This document shows positions 10,065 to 19,669 of a DNA stretch of 64,000 bases, in pieces. The position numbers and the translations under genes are program-made. How positions within the stretch are numbered: the first letter of the stretch is position 1; each line of letters opens with the position of its first letter. Under the pieces are notes generated by a model. The model did not search any database. It was not told where the DNA came from and saw only the letters and a program-made list of their open reading frames with translations. Source of the DNA: Brucella rhizosphaerae (GTDB taxonomy: Bacteria; Pseudomonadota; Alphaproteobacteria; Rhizobiales; Rhizobiaceae); the NCBI RefSeq assembly GCF_002252475.1, contig NZ_NNRK01000024.1, forward strand, positions 1 to 64,000, in the 5' to 3' direction.

Positions 10065-10085
10065 GGGGCAGCGCGAAACTGCCCC
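10065..10085 (-). terminator. mgtE terminator hairpin
   Basis: Stem GGGGCAG/CTGCCCC (7 bp) with a 7-base loop is followed by TTTC on the minus strand. It lies about 75 bases past the mgtE stop and upstream of typA. The T tract is short. Confidence 0.55.
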
Positions 10086-10158
10086 TCAATTAACCCGAAA
10101 AGCCCGGATTTAATTGCATTTTTACACTGTCATTCTGACAGTTTTTTGTCGGTAGGGC

Positions 10159-11544
10159 CTATAAAAGCGTTCCAGACAAAATAACCAGCGCAACACTGAA
10201 ATAGATCACAAGGCCCGTTACGTCGACCAAAGTCGCAACAAAAGGCGCCGATGCACTGGCTGGATCAAAGCCCAGTCGTTTGAGGATGAATGGCAGCATT
10301 GAGCCCGTTACCGAACCGAATGTCACAATACAAACCAGCGCCATGCCGACAGTTGCACCCACCAGAATCCAGTGCTCACCGTAATCGTAAATGCCAAGCT
10401 TCTGCCATAGCGCGATACGCACCATACCAATCAAGCCGAGGAAGCTGCCCAATGCCAGACCGGTCGGCACTTCGCGGATCGCGACCCGCCACCAGTCTTT
10501 CAGCCTGACTTCCTGAAGTGCAAGCGCGCGGATGATCAGCGAGGTTGCCTGTGAACCTGAATTGCCGCCCGAAGACATGATGAGCGGAATAAACAGCGTC
10601 AGCACGAGCGCCTTTTCCAGCTCAAGTTCAAAATGCTGCATAGCGCTTGCCGTCAGCATTTCGCCCAGGAAGAGGATGCCCAGCCAGCCAGCACGCTTTT
10701 TCAGCATCTCACCAAAGCCGATGCGCATATAAGGCTTGTCGAGCGCCTCCATACCGCCGAAACGGTAAGCGTCTTCACTCGCTTCTTCTGTCATGGCATC
10801 CAGCACATCATCGACAGTTACAATGCCGATGATATGGCGGCTGTCATCAACGACAGGCACAGCAAGCAGATCGTGCTTTCGGAACAGACGTGCGACATCC
10901 TCACGATCCGCATGTGGCGAGATGGTGATCGGATCATCATCGCGAGCAAGCGACAGGATAGGTTCGTCCAGCTCACGAATGATCAGACGACGCAAACTGA
11001 CGACGCCCAGCAAAACGCGGGTTTCCGGATCAACCACATAGATTGCGTAAACCGTCTCACGTGTGCGCTCGACCTGGCGGATATGATCGAGCGTCTGCCC
11101 GACATTCCAATTTGACGGCACGGTGATGAACTCGATGGTCATCAAACTACCGGCCGTGTTCGGCGGGTAGCCCATAAGTTTCTTCAGTGCAGCCTTTGTT
11201 TCAGGCGCAAGGATGGGAAACAGGCGCGCGCGGTCGCTATCTTCCAGCTCCTGAAAGACGTCAGTCGCGCGGTCCGCGGACATGCCATCAAGCAACAGGC
11301 TTGCTGTGTTTGGAGGAAGGATGGCCAGAATTTCGGTTGCACGTTCCATCTCCGGCTGATCGAGCAGGCGGATGGCATCTTCGTGCGAAAGCTGGGCGAT
11401 AACGGCTACTGCGTCATCGGCATCCAGTTCATTGACGATCTCGACCGCGTCGCCCGTACGAATATCGGCGATGCGGCTGGCAATTGCTGCAGCAGGGAGG
11501 TCGGCAACATTGAGCACTTCAGAAAAGAAGTTGTTGTCGGTCAT
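10159..11544 (-). CDS. mgtE: Magnesium transporter MgtE
   Basis: This is a Mg2+ channel/transporter of 461 residues. It has the MgtE N domain (helical repeats, about 1-125), a pair of CBS domains (about 130-255) and about five C-terminal membrane segments. The pore region contains the MSSGGNSGSQA motif typical of MgtE. The cytosolic N and CBS domains act as Mg2+ sensors in characterised homologues. ATG at 11544 begins MTDNNFFSE with AAAGG upstream. The 240-base leader upstream holds no convincing riboswitch. Confidence 0.96.
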   Translation of the reverse strand: MTDNNFFSEVLNVADLPAAAIASRIADIRTGDAVEIVNELDADDAVAVIAQLSHEDAIRLLDQPEMERATEILAILPPNTASLLLDGMSADRATDVFQELEDSDRARLFPILAPETKAALKKLMGYPPNTAGSLMTIEFITVPSNWNVGQTLDHIRQVERTRETVYAIYVVDPETRVLLGVVSLRRLIIRELDEPILSLARDDDPITISPHADREDVARLFRKHDLLAVPVVDDSRHIIGIVTVDDVLDAMTEEASEDAYRFGGMEALDKPYMRIGFGEMLKKRAGWLGILFLGEMLTASAMQHFELELEKALVLTLFIPLIMSSGGNSGSQATSLIIRALALQEVRLKDWWRVAIREVPTGLALGSFLGLIGMVRIALWQKLGIYDYGEHWILVGATVGMALVCIVTFGSVTGSMLPFILKRLGFDPASASAPFVATLVDVTGLVIYFSVALVILSGTLL

Positions 11545-11785
11545 AAGGGCTTGCCTTTCTGTCGATCCGCCGTCGAAGACAGACCGTGCAAGCCGACCTC
11601 AAGCGATCAGATCACGAACTGCCTTGACGGCTGAAACAATCGACTGTGACTGTCGCTTGGCATAAGAGAATAAAGCTCCGGTTGAAATGCGGCCAGATAG
11701 AATGCGGCTGCGAGCGTGATGTGCCCCCGACTGCCCTTAAAGTCAAGCCCCGGGGAGCAATCATGAAAGCTTTTTCATGCTGGTT

Positions 11786-13009
11786 TCAGCTTGCCTGTTG
11801 CAAACGCAACCACAACAGAAATGCAATTGCAGCAATGAAGCCGAGTGCCGGGATAAGTGTTGCAAATGCAATGACCGGATCGCCCATTAAAGCGGCAATT
11901 GTACCACCAGCGAGCCCGCCTCCCATTTGAAAGAACCCCATCATTGCGGACGCAGCGCCTGCCATTTTGGGATATGGCGCCATACCTGCCGATGTCATCA
12001 CCGGCATCACCAGCGCCACCCCAAACGCAAACAGCGCCATCGGCAACATGACAAGCAGATAGGACGGCTCAAAAATCCGCAGCAGCGTTGCGATAAGAAT
12101 ACTGGCAATGACCATAGCGACATATCCGGCACCGGCCAGCTGACGGGGACGATAGACCTGCATCAACCGGCGAAACAGCAGGCTGCCCGCAAAATAGCAG
12201 CTCGTCTGCAAAAGCAGTCCCATGCCAAATTGTGTGGCAGTCATGCCCACACGCCCCATCAGAATGAAGGGCAGAATGGTCGCCGCCGTGTAAAGCCCGC
12301 CGGTTGTGCCACCGACCCCGAGACTTGCATAAATGAACTGGCGACTGGTCAGCAATGTGCGGTAGGAGCGCAGCAATTCCGTCGGTCTGATCCGGCTAAG
12401 ATCACGACTGACCGTTTCCTTGATGATGAAGATTGCCATCAGGACGACCAGAATGCCCAGGCAGACCATTACGATGAAAATCGCCTGCCAACCAAAAAGC
12501 TCCATGGTGAAACCACCCAGTGTCGGTGCGACAGCAGGCCCCACTGCAATGACAATGCCGATGAGGTTCATCACACGGGCCGATGCGTCATGGGTAAAAA
12601 GATCGCGCACGATTGCCCGCGAGATCGTAACGCCGACAGCCGCTCCCACGCCTTGCAGGAACCGTGCCACCAACAGCATATCGATGGTGGTCGAGAACAA
12701 GGCCATAATGCTTGCGGCCAGATAAATCATCATAAATGCAATGGTGATCGGCCTGCGCCCGAAACCGTCAGATAAAGGCCCACAGACAAGCTGCGAAAAA
12801 CAGAAGCCCGCGAGATAGACAGAGATGGTGAGCTTGACGAGCGCCTCGGTCGTGCCGAATGCATGAACGATCTCTGTCATGGCGGGCGTATAAAGCGCCA
12901 TCGACATGAGACCCAATGCAGCCAGAAGACCTCCGATAACGCCAACCCGCAATTCGCTCATCACGGGCTGCGCGTCTTGGGCATTACGATGATCAGGCGC
13001 GACATTCAT
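11786..13009 (-). CDS. Multidrug-type MFS transporter, Bcr/CflA family
   Basis: This drug:H+ antiporter-type MFS protein has about twelve membrane segments. The CGPLSDGFGRRP motif between TM2 and TM3 and a later QGVGAAVGVTISRAI motif are typical of Bcr/CflA. I use the ATG at 13009 (407 residues), which places TM1 near residue 20 as in the family. An in-frame ATG at 13126 would add 39 residues but has no well-spaced ribosome site, and neither start is certain. It is monocistronic. Substrates are unknown; members export bicyclomycin, chloramphenicol or small metabolites. Confidence 0.88.
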   Translation of the reverse strand: MNVAPDHRNAQDAQPVMSELRVGVIGGLLAALGLMSMALYTPAMTEIVHAFGTTEALVKLTISVYLAGFCFSQLVCGPLSDGFGRRPITIAFMMIYLAASIMALFSTTIDMLLVARFLQGVGAAVGVTISRAIVRDLFTHDASARVMNLIGIVIAVGPAVAPTLGGFTMELFGWQAIFIVMVCLGILVVLMAIFIIKETVSRDLSRIRPTELLRSYRTLLTSRQFIYASLGVGGTTGGLYTAATILPFILMGRVGMTATQFGMGLLLQTSCYFAGSLLFRRLMQVYRPRQLAGAGYVAMVIASILIATLLRIFEPSYLLVMLPMALFAFGVALVMPVMTSAGMAPYPKMAGAASAMMGFFQMGGGLAGGTIAALMGDPVIAFATLIPALGFIAAIAFLLWLRLQQAS

Positions 13010-13259
13010 GGATGACAACAATCGCTCTCGGCTCGACGGCGGTTGAGAAAATCCGCAACCAGCAAGCCACATCTTGAGAAAATTATTAAGTGCCCGCATT
13101 TTCATGGGAGCAAGACCGCCATTCATCCCTATGGTCTGTATGGGACAGGGTCAAGCAAAGGCTCCCCGGCAATTGAAAGCTTGGCAATTACCCTTGCCCC
13201 GCCAGCATTGAACTCCTAAGTCTGATGCATATCGAATTCATTTGATCCGGAGTTTTCTG

Positions 13260-15308
13260 ATGTCCGACAAGCCCACCTACAATCACGCACTGACCGAATG
13301 GAACGGACCTCTGGGGCTGCCGGATTTTGCCGCGTTCAAGGATGCTGATTTCGCACCTGCTTTCGATACAGCACTGGCGCAAGACCTTGCCGAAGTGGAA
13401 GCCATTACCAACGCCACTGCTGATGCAACGATTGAGAACACACTGAAAGCCTTGCAGCTCTCAGGCAAATCTCTCGACCGTGTCTCCTCGATTTTCTGGA
13501 TGCGGGCTGGAGCACACAGCAATGACGATATCCAGGCGCTGGAACGCGAAATGGCACCGAAAATGTCGCGTCATTACTCCCGTATCATGATGGATCCGGC
13601 GCTTTTTGCGCGTATCGACGCACTTTATGAAAATCGCGACCATCTTGATCTTGATGTCGAAACCAAGCGCGTGCTGGAAAAGACCTGGAAGGGCTTTGTC
13701 CGTTCTGGTGCCAGGCTGGATGAAGCCGGCAAAAAGGAACTGGCAGGCATCAACGAAAAGCTTGCCGGGCTTGGTGCGCGCTTCGGCCAGAATGTGCTGA
13801 AGGATGAATCAAGCTGGGCGCTTTTCATCACGGATGAAGCGGACCTCGCGGGCCTTCCGGATTTTCTGAAGAATGCGATGCAGAGTGCTGCTGCCGAACG
13901 TGGTCAGCCCGACGCATGGGCGGTCACGCTGTCACGCTCGATTGTGGAGCCCTTCCTTTCCTTCTCGGAAAATCGTGAACTCCGCGAACAGGCCTTTAAC
14001 GCGTGGGGCAAGCGCGGCGAAAATGGCGGCGAGACCGACAATCGCGAGATCGTGCGCGAGATGGTGGAACTGCGAGAACGCAAGGCGCATTTGCTCGGCT
14101 ACGCCAATTTCGCGGCTTACAAACTCGACGACACCATGGCCAAAACGCCGAAGGCCGTCATGGACCTGCTGGAACCTGTCTGGGACAAGGCCCGCGCCAA
14201 GGCGCACGAAGAAGAAATCGAACTGGAGCGGCTGATTGTGGCCGATGGCGGCAACCACAAGGTTGCACCATGGGACTGGCGGTTCTATGCCGAAAAACTT
14301 CGCGCTGAACGTTTCGCTTTTGATGAAGCAGAGCTGAAGCCCTATCTGCAGCTCGAAAAAATCATTGACGCAAGTTTCGATGTGGCGACCCGCCTTTTCG
14401 GCATCCGCTTTGAAGAGAAGAAAGGCATCACCACCTGGCACCCGGATGTACGGGTATTTCAGGTCCTGAACGCGGATGGCAGTGAACGCGGCCTGTTCCT
14501 TGGCGATTATTTTGCCCGTACATCCAAACGTTCTGGCGCTTGGATGAGCGCGTTGCAATCGAGCCATAAGCTCGATGCCGGGCAGAAGCCATTCATCTAC
14601 AATGTGATGAACTTCGCAAAGCCAAAAGCTGGCGAGCCTGCCCTGCTTTCGCTCGATGACGCGCGCACGCTGTTCCATGAATTCGGCCATGCACTGCATG
14701 GGCTTCTGTCAGATGTGACGTGGCCTGCAGTATCGGGCACCTCCGTTTCGCGCGACTTCGTTGAACTGCCATCGCAGCTTTACGAACATTGGCTGACGGT
14801 TCCGGCTGTGCTGGAAAAATATGCCGTGCATTATCGCACGGGCGAAGCGATGCCAAAGGCATTGCTCGATAAGGTGCTCGCCGCCCGCTCATTCAATGCC
14901 GGGTTCAACACGGTCGAGTTCACCTCATCCGCTCTTGTCGATATGGCTTTCCATACAGGCAAGGAAAAGATCACCGATCCGTTGGCTTTTGAGGCGGCAA
15001 CGCTGAAAAAGCTGTCGATGCCTGATGCTATCATCATGCGCCATCGCACGCCGCACTTCACTCACGTCTTCTCAGGCGATGGCTACTCAGCCGGTTATTA
15101 TTCCTACATGTGGTCGGAAGTACTGGATGCCGATGCATTCTCTGCATTTGAGGAAACCGGAGACGCTTTCAATCCGGAACTGGCGGCAAAACTCAAGCAA
15201 TATATCTATTCAGCCGGTGGCAGCCGCGATCCGGAGGAGCTTTACAAGGCATTCCGCGGCAAGATGCCTACGCCGGACGCGATGATTGAAAAACGCGGGC
15301 TCAACTAA
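13260..15308 (+). CDS. M3 family oligopeptidase (Dcp/OpdA-like)
   Basis: This cytoplasmic zinc metallopeptidase of the M3 thimet oligopeptidase family, 682 residues, degrades short peptides. The zinc site HEFGH lies near residue 473 (FHEFGHALHGLL), and a downstream SRDFVELPSQ segment supplies the third ligand Glu. The start at 13260 is set by GGAG 7 bases upstream; a TTG at 13242 would overlap that site. Length and motifs fit peptidyl-dipeptidase Dcp slightly better than oligopeptidase A, which I cannot settle here. A strong terminator follows directly. Confidence 0.94.
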   Translation: MSDKPTYNHALTEWNGPLGLPDFAAFKDADFAPAFDTALAQDLAEVEAITNATADATIENTLKALQLSGKSLDRVSSIFWMRAGAHSNDDIQALEREMAPKMSRHYSRIMMDPALFARIDALYENRDHLDLDVETKRVLEKTWKGFVRSGARLDEAGKKELAGINEKLAGLGARFGQNVLKDESSWALFITDEADLAGLPDFLKNAMQSAAAERGQPDAWAVTLSRSIVEPFLSFSENRELREQAFNAWGKRGENGGETDNREIVREMVELRERKAHLLGYANFAAYKLDDTMAKTPKAVMDLLEPVWDKARAKAHEEEIELERLIVADGGNHKVAPWDWRFYAEKLRAERFAFDEAELKPYLQLEKIIDASFDVATRLFGIRFEEKKGITTWHPDVRVFQVLNADGSERGLFLGDYFARTSKRSGAWMSALQSSHKLDAGQKPFIYNVMNFAKPKAGEPALLSLDDARTLFHEFGHALHGLLSDVTWPAVSGTSVSRDFVELPSQLYEHWLTVPAVLEKYAVHYRTGEAMPKALLDKVLAARSFNAGFNTVEFTSSALVDMAFHTGKEKITDPLAFEAATLKKLSMPDAIIMRHRTPHFTHVFSGDGYSAGYYSYMWSEVLDADAFSAFEETGDAFNPELAAKLKQYIYSAGGSRDPEELYKAFRGKMPTPDAMIEKRGLN

Positions 15309-15311
15309 ACC

Positions 15312-15337
15312 AAAAAGGCCGGGAAACCGGCCTTTTT
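15312..15337. terminator. Bidirectional intrinsic terminator
   Basis: AAAAAGGCCGG and CCGGCCTTTTT pair perfectly around a GAAA tetraloop. It lies between two convergent genes and ends on the last base of the VOC gene stop. Confidence 0.9.
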
Positions 15338-15690
15338 CAGTTCTTGTGGCTGAGAATGTTCACAAGCCGTCCGTAAGGATCGTGCACAAAGAAGCGGCGC
15401 ACGCCCCATTCCTCATCCTGCGGTCCATATGCGACGGCAAAGCCAGCAGCAATCATTCGCTTGAGCACTGCATCAACATCATCGACCTCGATGGAAAGAT
15501 CGGGCACTGATGTGCCCGATCCGCCTTCAGTGGCAAAGCTGATCTGCACCCTTGCTTCCGCGTCTGCGGCATAGGTCACTATCCAGCCATGGTCCATCAC
15601 CACATCGAGTTCCAAAACGTCTCCGTAGAAGCGCTTTGCTGCCGTGAGATCATCAGCGGCTATATTGGAAACGATGCGGCGGACGACCAT
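15337..15690 (-). CDS. VOC/glyoxalase-fold family protein
   Basis: A 117-residue vicinal-oxygen-chelate (glyoxalase/bleomycin-resistance fold) protein, with the pattern of one beta-alpha-beta-beta-beta repeat pair: NIAADDLTAAKRFYGDVLEL near the start and DPYGRLVNIL near the end. I start at the ATG at 15690, which overlaps the upstream stop as TGATG; longer versions run into the neighbouring gene. It is translationally coupled to the DUF1737 protein. The reaction is unknown; members include dioxygenases, isomerases and antibiotic-binding proteins. Confidence 0.85.
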   Translation of the reverse strand: MVVRRIVSNIAADDLTAAKRFYGDVLELDVVMDHGWIVTYAADAEARVQISFATEGGSGTSVPDLSIEVDDVDAVLKRMIAAGFAVAYGPQDEEWGVRRFFVHDPYGRLVNILSHKN

Positions 15691-15896
15691 CAGTATTCGC
15701 CGAGCTTGACGTCTGGTGTGTAATCGACGCCTTCGACTTCCTTCACCACCGGCTGGCCGCAATGCAGAACACCCGTTGCCGCATTGAATGCATAGGTCGG
15801 CGAGCCGTAAAGCTGCCAGCCCTTGTTCAGTGCAGCAGTGACGCGGTGACAGAACGCGGAATCGTCCGGGCCAGTGATGAAACGGTAGAGCTTCAT
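15690..15896 (-). CDS. DUF1737-like small protein
   Basis: A 68-residue protein with the pattern MKLYRFITGPDDSAFCHRV followed by LNKGWQLYGSPT, which I recognise as the DUF1737 family of unknown function. The ribosome site GGAAG is 8 bases before the ATG. It is coupled to the VOC protein by a TGATG overlap, so the two probably form one transcript. No catalytic residues can be assigned. Confidence 0.8.
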   Translation of the reverse strand: MKLYRFITGPDDSAFCHRVTAALNKGWQLYGSPTYAFNAATGVLHCGQPVVKEVEGVDYTPDVKLGEY

Positions 15897-15934
15897 AGTC
15901 TTTCTTCCTTTGTCATTATTCAGAATTAGAGCAA

Positions 15935-15971
15935 GTCTCCCAAAAGTGGGAACCGGTTTTGGGATAAAGAC
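15935..15971. repeat. Dispersed palindromic repeat (CCCAAAA type)
   Basis: CCCAAAA and TTTTGGG arms surround GTGGGAACCGG. The first 19 bases recur at 30847-30865, and related elements occur at 51463-51508 and 61629-61657. It belongs to a Rhizobiales intergenic repeat class with a CCGAAAAGTGGGAACCGG-like core. Confidence 0.65.
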
Positions 15972-16001
15972 ATGCGTAAAGGCAAATAGTAGAGCATCAT
16001 C

Positions 16002-16880
16002 CTAGACAGGAAATGCTCTGGATTTCACGAGCAGGCGCTCAGCCATTTCGAGATGCAGGCGTTCAACCATCTGTCCATCCAGCGACACGACGCCCTTATC
16101 CGCGTTTTCTGGTTGCGCAAATACGGCAATCACCGCGCGAGCATGAGCAACATCTTCGTCTGATGGCGAAAAGGCGCGATTGGCAGCCTCGATCTGTGAA
16201 GGATGAATGAGCGTCTTGCCGTCGAACCCCATTGAAGCCGCCTGCATGCACTCGGCTTCATAGCCAACGCTCTCGCGAAAGTCGTTGTAGACACCGTCCA
16301 ACACATCGATACTGCCAGCGCGTGCTGCGAGAATGATCTGCATGAGCCATGGGATCAGATAAGGGCGCCCTGCTTGCTGGCGGACACCAGTCGCCCGCGC
16401 AATATCGTTTGGTCCAACCACAAAGCAACCAAGCCTGGCCGCAGAACGATGTCCGAGAACAGCAATTTCGTCTGCATTGAGAATGCCACGCGGCGTTTCG
16501 ATCATCGCCCAGACCCGTACGTCGAGATCGGCGTCGTTCCGATCAAGCCGGTTCGCCGCATCTATAACATCCTGCGGCCGTTCAACCTTCGGCAAAAGCA
16601 CGGCATCAGCCCCGATCTTCGCGGCGGCAGTAACATCAGCCTTGGCCCATTCCGTATCGGCTGCATTCACCCGCACAATTCGCTCAAAGCCAACCTGCGG
16701 ATGGGCAGAAAAATGCGCAGCAAGCGCGTCGCGCGCGGTCGCTTTAGCTTCAGGCGCGACAGAGTCTTCCAGATCATAGATCACGCAATCGGCTGCAAGT
16801 GACAGTGATTTTTCGAGTGCACGGCTATTGGAAGCAGGCACGAACAACACAGATCGACGCGGACGGGCAATTGTTTTCAT
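16002..16880 (-). CDS. HpcH/HpaI aldolase / citrate-lyase-beta-like CoA ester lyase
   Basis: A TIM-barrel lyase of the CitE/malyl-CoA lyase-like group, 292 residues. The start RRSVLFVPASN and the block DCVIYDLEDSVAP are characteristic, as are AMIETPRGI and FDGKTLIHPSQ further on. I take the ATG at 16880 because the family begins within a few residues of RSVLFVPA; the upstream extension is not family-like, and no clear ribosome site is seen. Substrates in this group include citramalyl-, malyl- and methylmalyl-type CoA esters, and I cannot choose. It is monocistronic. Confidence 0.88.
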   Translation of the reverse strand: MKTIARPRRSVLFVPASNSRALEKSLSLAADCVIYDLEDSVAPEAKATARDALAAHFSAHPQVGFERIVRVNAADTEWAKADVTAAAKIGADAVLLPKVERPQDVIDAANRLDRNDADLDVRVWAMIETPRGILNADEIAVLGHRSAARLGCFVVGPNDIARATGVRQQAGRPYLIPWLMQIILAARAGSIDVLDGVYNDFRESVGYEAECMQAASMGFDGKTLIHPSQIEAANRAFSPSDEDVAHARAVIAVFAQPENADKGVVSLDGQMVERLHLEMAERLLVKSRAFPV

Positions 16881-17117
16881 GCGCAATTTGTGCACTGAAC
16901 AGCGCCGGGGCGCAAGCGTCCCCCGCATACATTCATGGGGCTTGAAATCTGCCACATGTCTGCCTATTTTCCAGCCTTCGGTTGGAATGCACCTGCCGTC
17001 CGCAGCCTCTGGCCATGGTAAAGCATTCCGGTTTCTCGTTTTTGTTCCGGTGACGGCAGAAACGGCAATGCGGGCACCCGTTCATGAAAACGCCGCTCAC
17101 AATCAGGAGCGAAAACA

Positions 17118-17591
17118 ATGACCACAGCAACTGCTGGGCAAATGACAACTGAATTCAAGCATCAGGCCCGTAGATTACGTCAGGCCCTGGGCGAAGAAGG
17201 TATCACCATCAGCCACGGAAAGGCGCTCGACCTTGTCGCCCGCCAATCGGGTACGCGTGACTGGAATACGCTTGCCGCCACCAGTGGCGAAAGCCAAGAC
17301 GTGGCGACCGCACAGCCAGGCATTCAGGAAGACACAGCGCCTTATCGTGTTGGACAACATGTCTCTGGCATGTTCCATACCACACCTTTCGATGCCCGTA
17401 TGGTTGGTGTCGAAGAAACGATCAAGCGCGACCTGTGGCGCATCACGCTGCAGTTTGAACCTGCGATCAATGTCGCAGTTTCACCAAACCTGTCGATGCT
17501 GCGCCGACGCTTTACCGTTGTCGTGGGGGCCGATGGCAAGTCGCGCCGTCTCACCGGCGTTGAGGCCGGCGGCATTGCGCTGAAGCTGTAA
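17118..17591 (+). CDS. Glyoxalase-superfamily-related protein (Glyoxalase_8-like)
   Basis: A 157-residue protein beginning with a helical region in which ARRLRQALGEEG, SHGKALDLVARQ and TRDWNTLAA appear; this pattern matches proteins annotated as glyoxalase superfamily (Glyoxalase_8). The C-terminal half is beta-rich without recognisable catalytic residues. AGGAG 8 bases before the ATG supports the start. A hairpin (GTGGCCTG/CAGGCCAC) follows at about 17611-17635 without a T run. The function is unknown. Confidence 0.7.
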   Translation: MTTATAGQMTTEFKHQARRLRQALGEEGITISHGKALDLVARQSGTRDWNTLAATSGESQDVATAQPGIQEDTAPYRVGQHVSGMFHTTPFDARMVGVEETIKRDLWRITLQFEPAINVAVSPNLSMLRRRFTVVVGADGKSRRLTGVEAGGIALKL

Positions 17592-17754
17592 ACGTACCCA
17601 AACATACCGGTGGCCTGTTCCGCGAGCAGGCCACAAACGGTCTGCCTCTGGGTTGCGACCTATTGGGCACTTGCGGCCAGATACATTGACTCTGTGTCAT
17701 GCTGATGTAAACCAGTCTTCAAATTTACAAATACCAAACTGACAGGCTCCAGAC

Positions 17755-18360
17755 ATGGATAAGTTCACCAAGCTCACGGGCGTTGCAGCCCCCCTGCCGA
17801 TCGTCAATATCGATACGGACATGATTATCCCTAAGGATTATCTGAAGACGATCAAGCGCACGGGTCTGAGCAAGGGTCTGTTTGCTGAAATGCGCTTCAA
17901 CGAAGACGGAACAGAAAATCCCGATTTCGTGCTGAACAAGCCCGGCTACCGCAATGCACAGATTCTGGTTGCCGGCGACAATTTTGGCTGTGGTTCATCG
18001 CGTGAACATGCGCCGTGGGCTCTGCTCGATTTCGGCATTCGTTGTGTGATCTCGACTTCATTCGCCGATATCTTCTACAACAACTGCTTCAAGAACGGCA
18101 TTCTGCCGATCAAAGTCAGTCAGGAAGATCTCGACAAACTGATGGATGATGCTTCACGCGGTGCCAATGCAACGCTCACGATCGACCTTGACGCCAAGGA
18201 AATTCATGGCCCCGATGGCGGCACGATTTCCTTCGACGTGGACGATTTCAAGCGTCATTGCCTGCTCAATGGCCTCGATGACATTGGCCTGACCATGGAA
18301 AAGGCGACAAGCATCGATACGTTCGAAGCAAAGAACGCCCAACAGCGTCCCTGGGCATAA
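17755..18360 (+). CDS. leuD: 3-isopropylmalate dehydratase small subunit
   Basis: The 201-residue small subunit of isopropylmalate isomerase, which converts 2- to 3-isopropylmalate in leucine biosynthesis together with LeuC. The swivel-domain signature is visible: [13 protein letters not shown] near the N-terminus and [16 protein letters not shown] near residues 75-90. The large subunit gene leuC is not adjacent and must be elsewhere, as is common in this order. leuB lies 11 kb away on the other strand. Confidence 0.97.
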   Translation: MDKFTKLTGVAAPLPIVNIDTDMIIPKDYLKTIKRTGLSKGLFAEMRFNEDGTENPDFVLNKPGYRNAQILVAGDNFGCGSSREHAPWALLDFGIRCVISTSFADIFYNNCFKNGILPIKVSQEDLDKLMDDASRGANATLTIDLDAKEIHGPDGGTISFDVDDFKRHCLLNGLDDIGLTMEKATSIDTFEAKNAQQRPWA

Positions 18361-18435
18361 TGGCTTTTTGTATCCTAAGCTCATTGCCAGAAAGCCCGGC
18401 GGCCTGAACCATTGAATAGGACCCGGTTGGCTGAA

Positions 18436-18858
18436 ATGGCCCGAGAAGATCAAAGCGGCGACTGGGCGACACGTCTCTCGCCCTCGCTTGATGAAGTCGA
18501 ATCTATTGCGATCGAAGCGTTAGCGCATCTTCCGCAGGATTTTCGCACGCTCTGTGGCGATATCATTATCCAGATCTCCGATTTCCCCGAAGAACAGATC
18601 GTCGAAGACCTTGGGCTGGAAACGCCTTTCGATCTTCTGGGCCTGTTTGAAGGTGTGGGTATTGGCGAACGCTTCAGCCTGCAAACGGGCGATGCCCCCA
18701 ACCGCATCACACTTTTCCGGCGCGCCATTCTCGACTACTGGTCTGAGCACGAAGAAACGCTTGGCGATATCATCACCCACGTTCTTATCCATGAAATCGG
18801 CCACCATTTCGGCCTTTCGGATGATGATATGGAAGCTCTCGAAACGCAGGCCGAATAA
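18436..18858 (+). CDS. Zincin-like metallopeptidase family protein
   Basis: A small (140-residue) protein of the Zincin_1 (DUF1025) family. The HExxH zinc motif is present near the C-terminus as LIHEIGHHFGLSDDD, with the downstream Asp-rich tail typical of the family. The start is uncertain: ATG at 18436 is used, while a TTG at 18412 would add eight residues. It lies 75 bases behind leuD and may be read through from it. Peptidase activity is inferred from the motif only. Confidence 0.85.
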   Translation: MAREDQSGDWATRLSPSLDEVESIAIEALAHLPQDFRTLCGDIIIQISDFPEEQIVEDLGLETPFDLLGLFEGVGIGERFSLQTGDAPNRITLFRRAILDYWSEHEETLGDIITHVLIHEIGHHFGLSDDDMEALETQAE

Positions 18859-19002
18859 GACCGCACCAAAATGCATGTGTTTTATTCGCTTTGATAAAAC
18901 CATGATCTCTTCGGCATTTTCCGCCGATTTTAACATAATACTATACAGATATTGATGAGCGGGAATGATTTTAACTTCCCCACAGCAGCAAGAGTAGCGA
19001 TC

Positions 19003-19644
19003 ATGAGTATGTCCCCGGCTGTCTACCAGCTTCTCCTCGTTTACACGACCTATGTAATTGCCGCCGGCAGCCCCGGCCCAAGCACTATGCGCATCATGGG
19101 CGTCGCCATGAATCAGGGTCGAAAGGCGGGGCTTATATTCGCTTCTGGTGTTGTAACCGGCTCGATCTTCTGGGGTTTGATGGCTGTAACCGGCGTCTCA
19201 GCCATCCTCACACGCTTTGCGGAAGCGCTGGTTATCCTTAAAATCTTTGGCGGTCTTTATCTGCTATATCTGGCCTTCAAGGCTGTACGTGCCGCCATGA
19301 CATCGGATGCTAAAATCGCGGCCCGCGCGACCAATGGCGATGCATTTCTCTCAGGCGGCGAGCTTTATCGGCGTGGATTGCTGATGCATCTCTCCAACCC
19401 CAAATCCATATTGTCGTGGATTGCTTTGGTCACACTCGGCCTTGGTACCAACTCGTCCTGGCCTCATCTGGCTGCGTTTCTGGGTGGCTGTATTGTACTC
19501 AGCGTTACTATTTTCTGCGGCTATGCGATTGTGTTCTCAACTGCACCGATGGTGCGCTTGTATCGCGGTGCCCGTCGCTGGATTGAAGGTGTGCTGGCCG
19601 TAGTCTTTGCTCTTGCGGGTATCCGTCTGCTTCTGTCACGCTGA
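19003..19644 (+). CDS. LysE/RhtB family amino-acid exporter
   Basis: A 213-residue inner-membrane protein with about six hydrophobic segments. The segment SPGPSTMRIMGVAMNQGRKAG is the LysE/RhtB N-terminal signature, and SNPKSILSWIA is the second family block. The ATG at 19003 puts this signature at the usual position; an ATG at 18955 would add 16 polar residues. It is followed 25 bases later by a DapA-like aldolase, so export and metabolism of an amino-acid-like compound may be linked. Confidence 0.88.
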   Translation: MSMSPAVYQLLLVYTTYVIAAGSPGPSTMRIMGVAMNQGRKAGLIFASGVVTGSIFWGLMAVTGVSAILTRFAEALVILKIFGGLYLLYLAFKAVRAAMTSDAKIAARATNGDAFLSGGELYRRGLLMHLSNPKSILSWIALVTLGLGTNSSWPHLAAFLGGCIVLSVTIFCGYAIVFSTAPMVRLYRGARRWIEGVLAVVFALAGIRLLLSR

Positions 19645-19669
19645 AACTGTTTAAGAAACGAGTGTCGCA

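Noticed and set aside
11545-11785. Possible leader peptide or Mg2+-sensing element before mgtE
   Set aside because: A short minus-strand ORF (MPSDSHSRLFQPSRQFVI) exists but lacks a proline cluster, a convincing ribosome site or a following terminator.
17611-17635. Hairpin after the glyoxalase-related gene as a terminator
   Set aside because: The stem GTGGCCTG/CAGGCCAC is good, but no T run follows on either strand, so it is not called as an intrinsic terminator.
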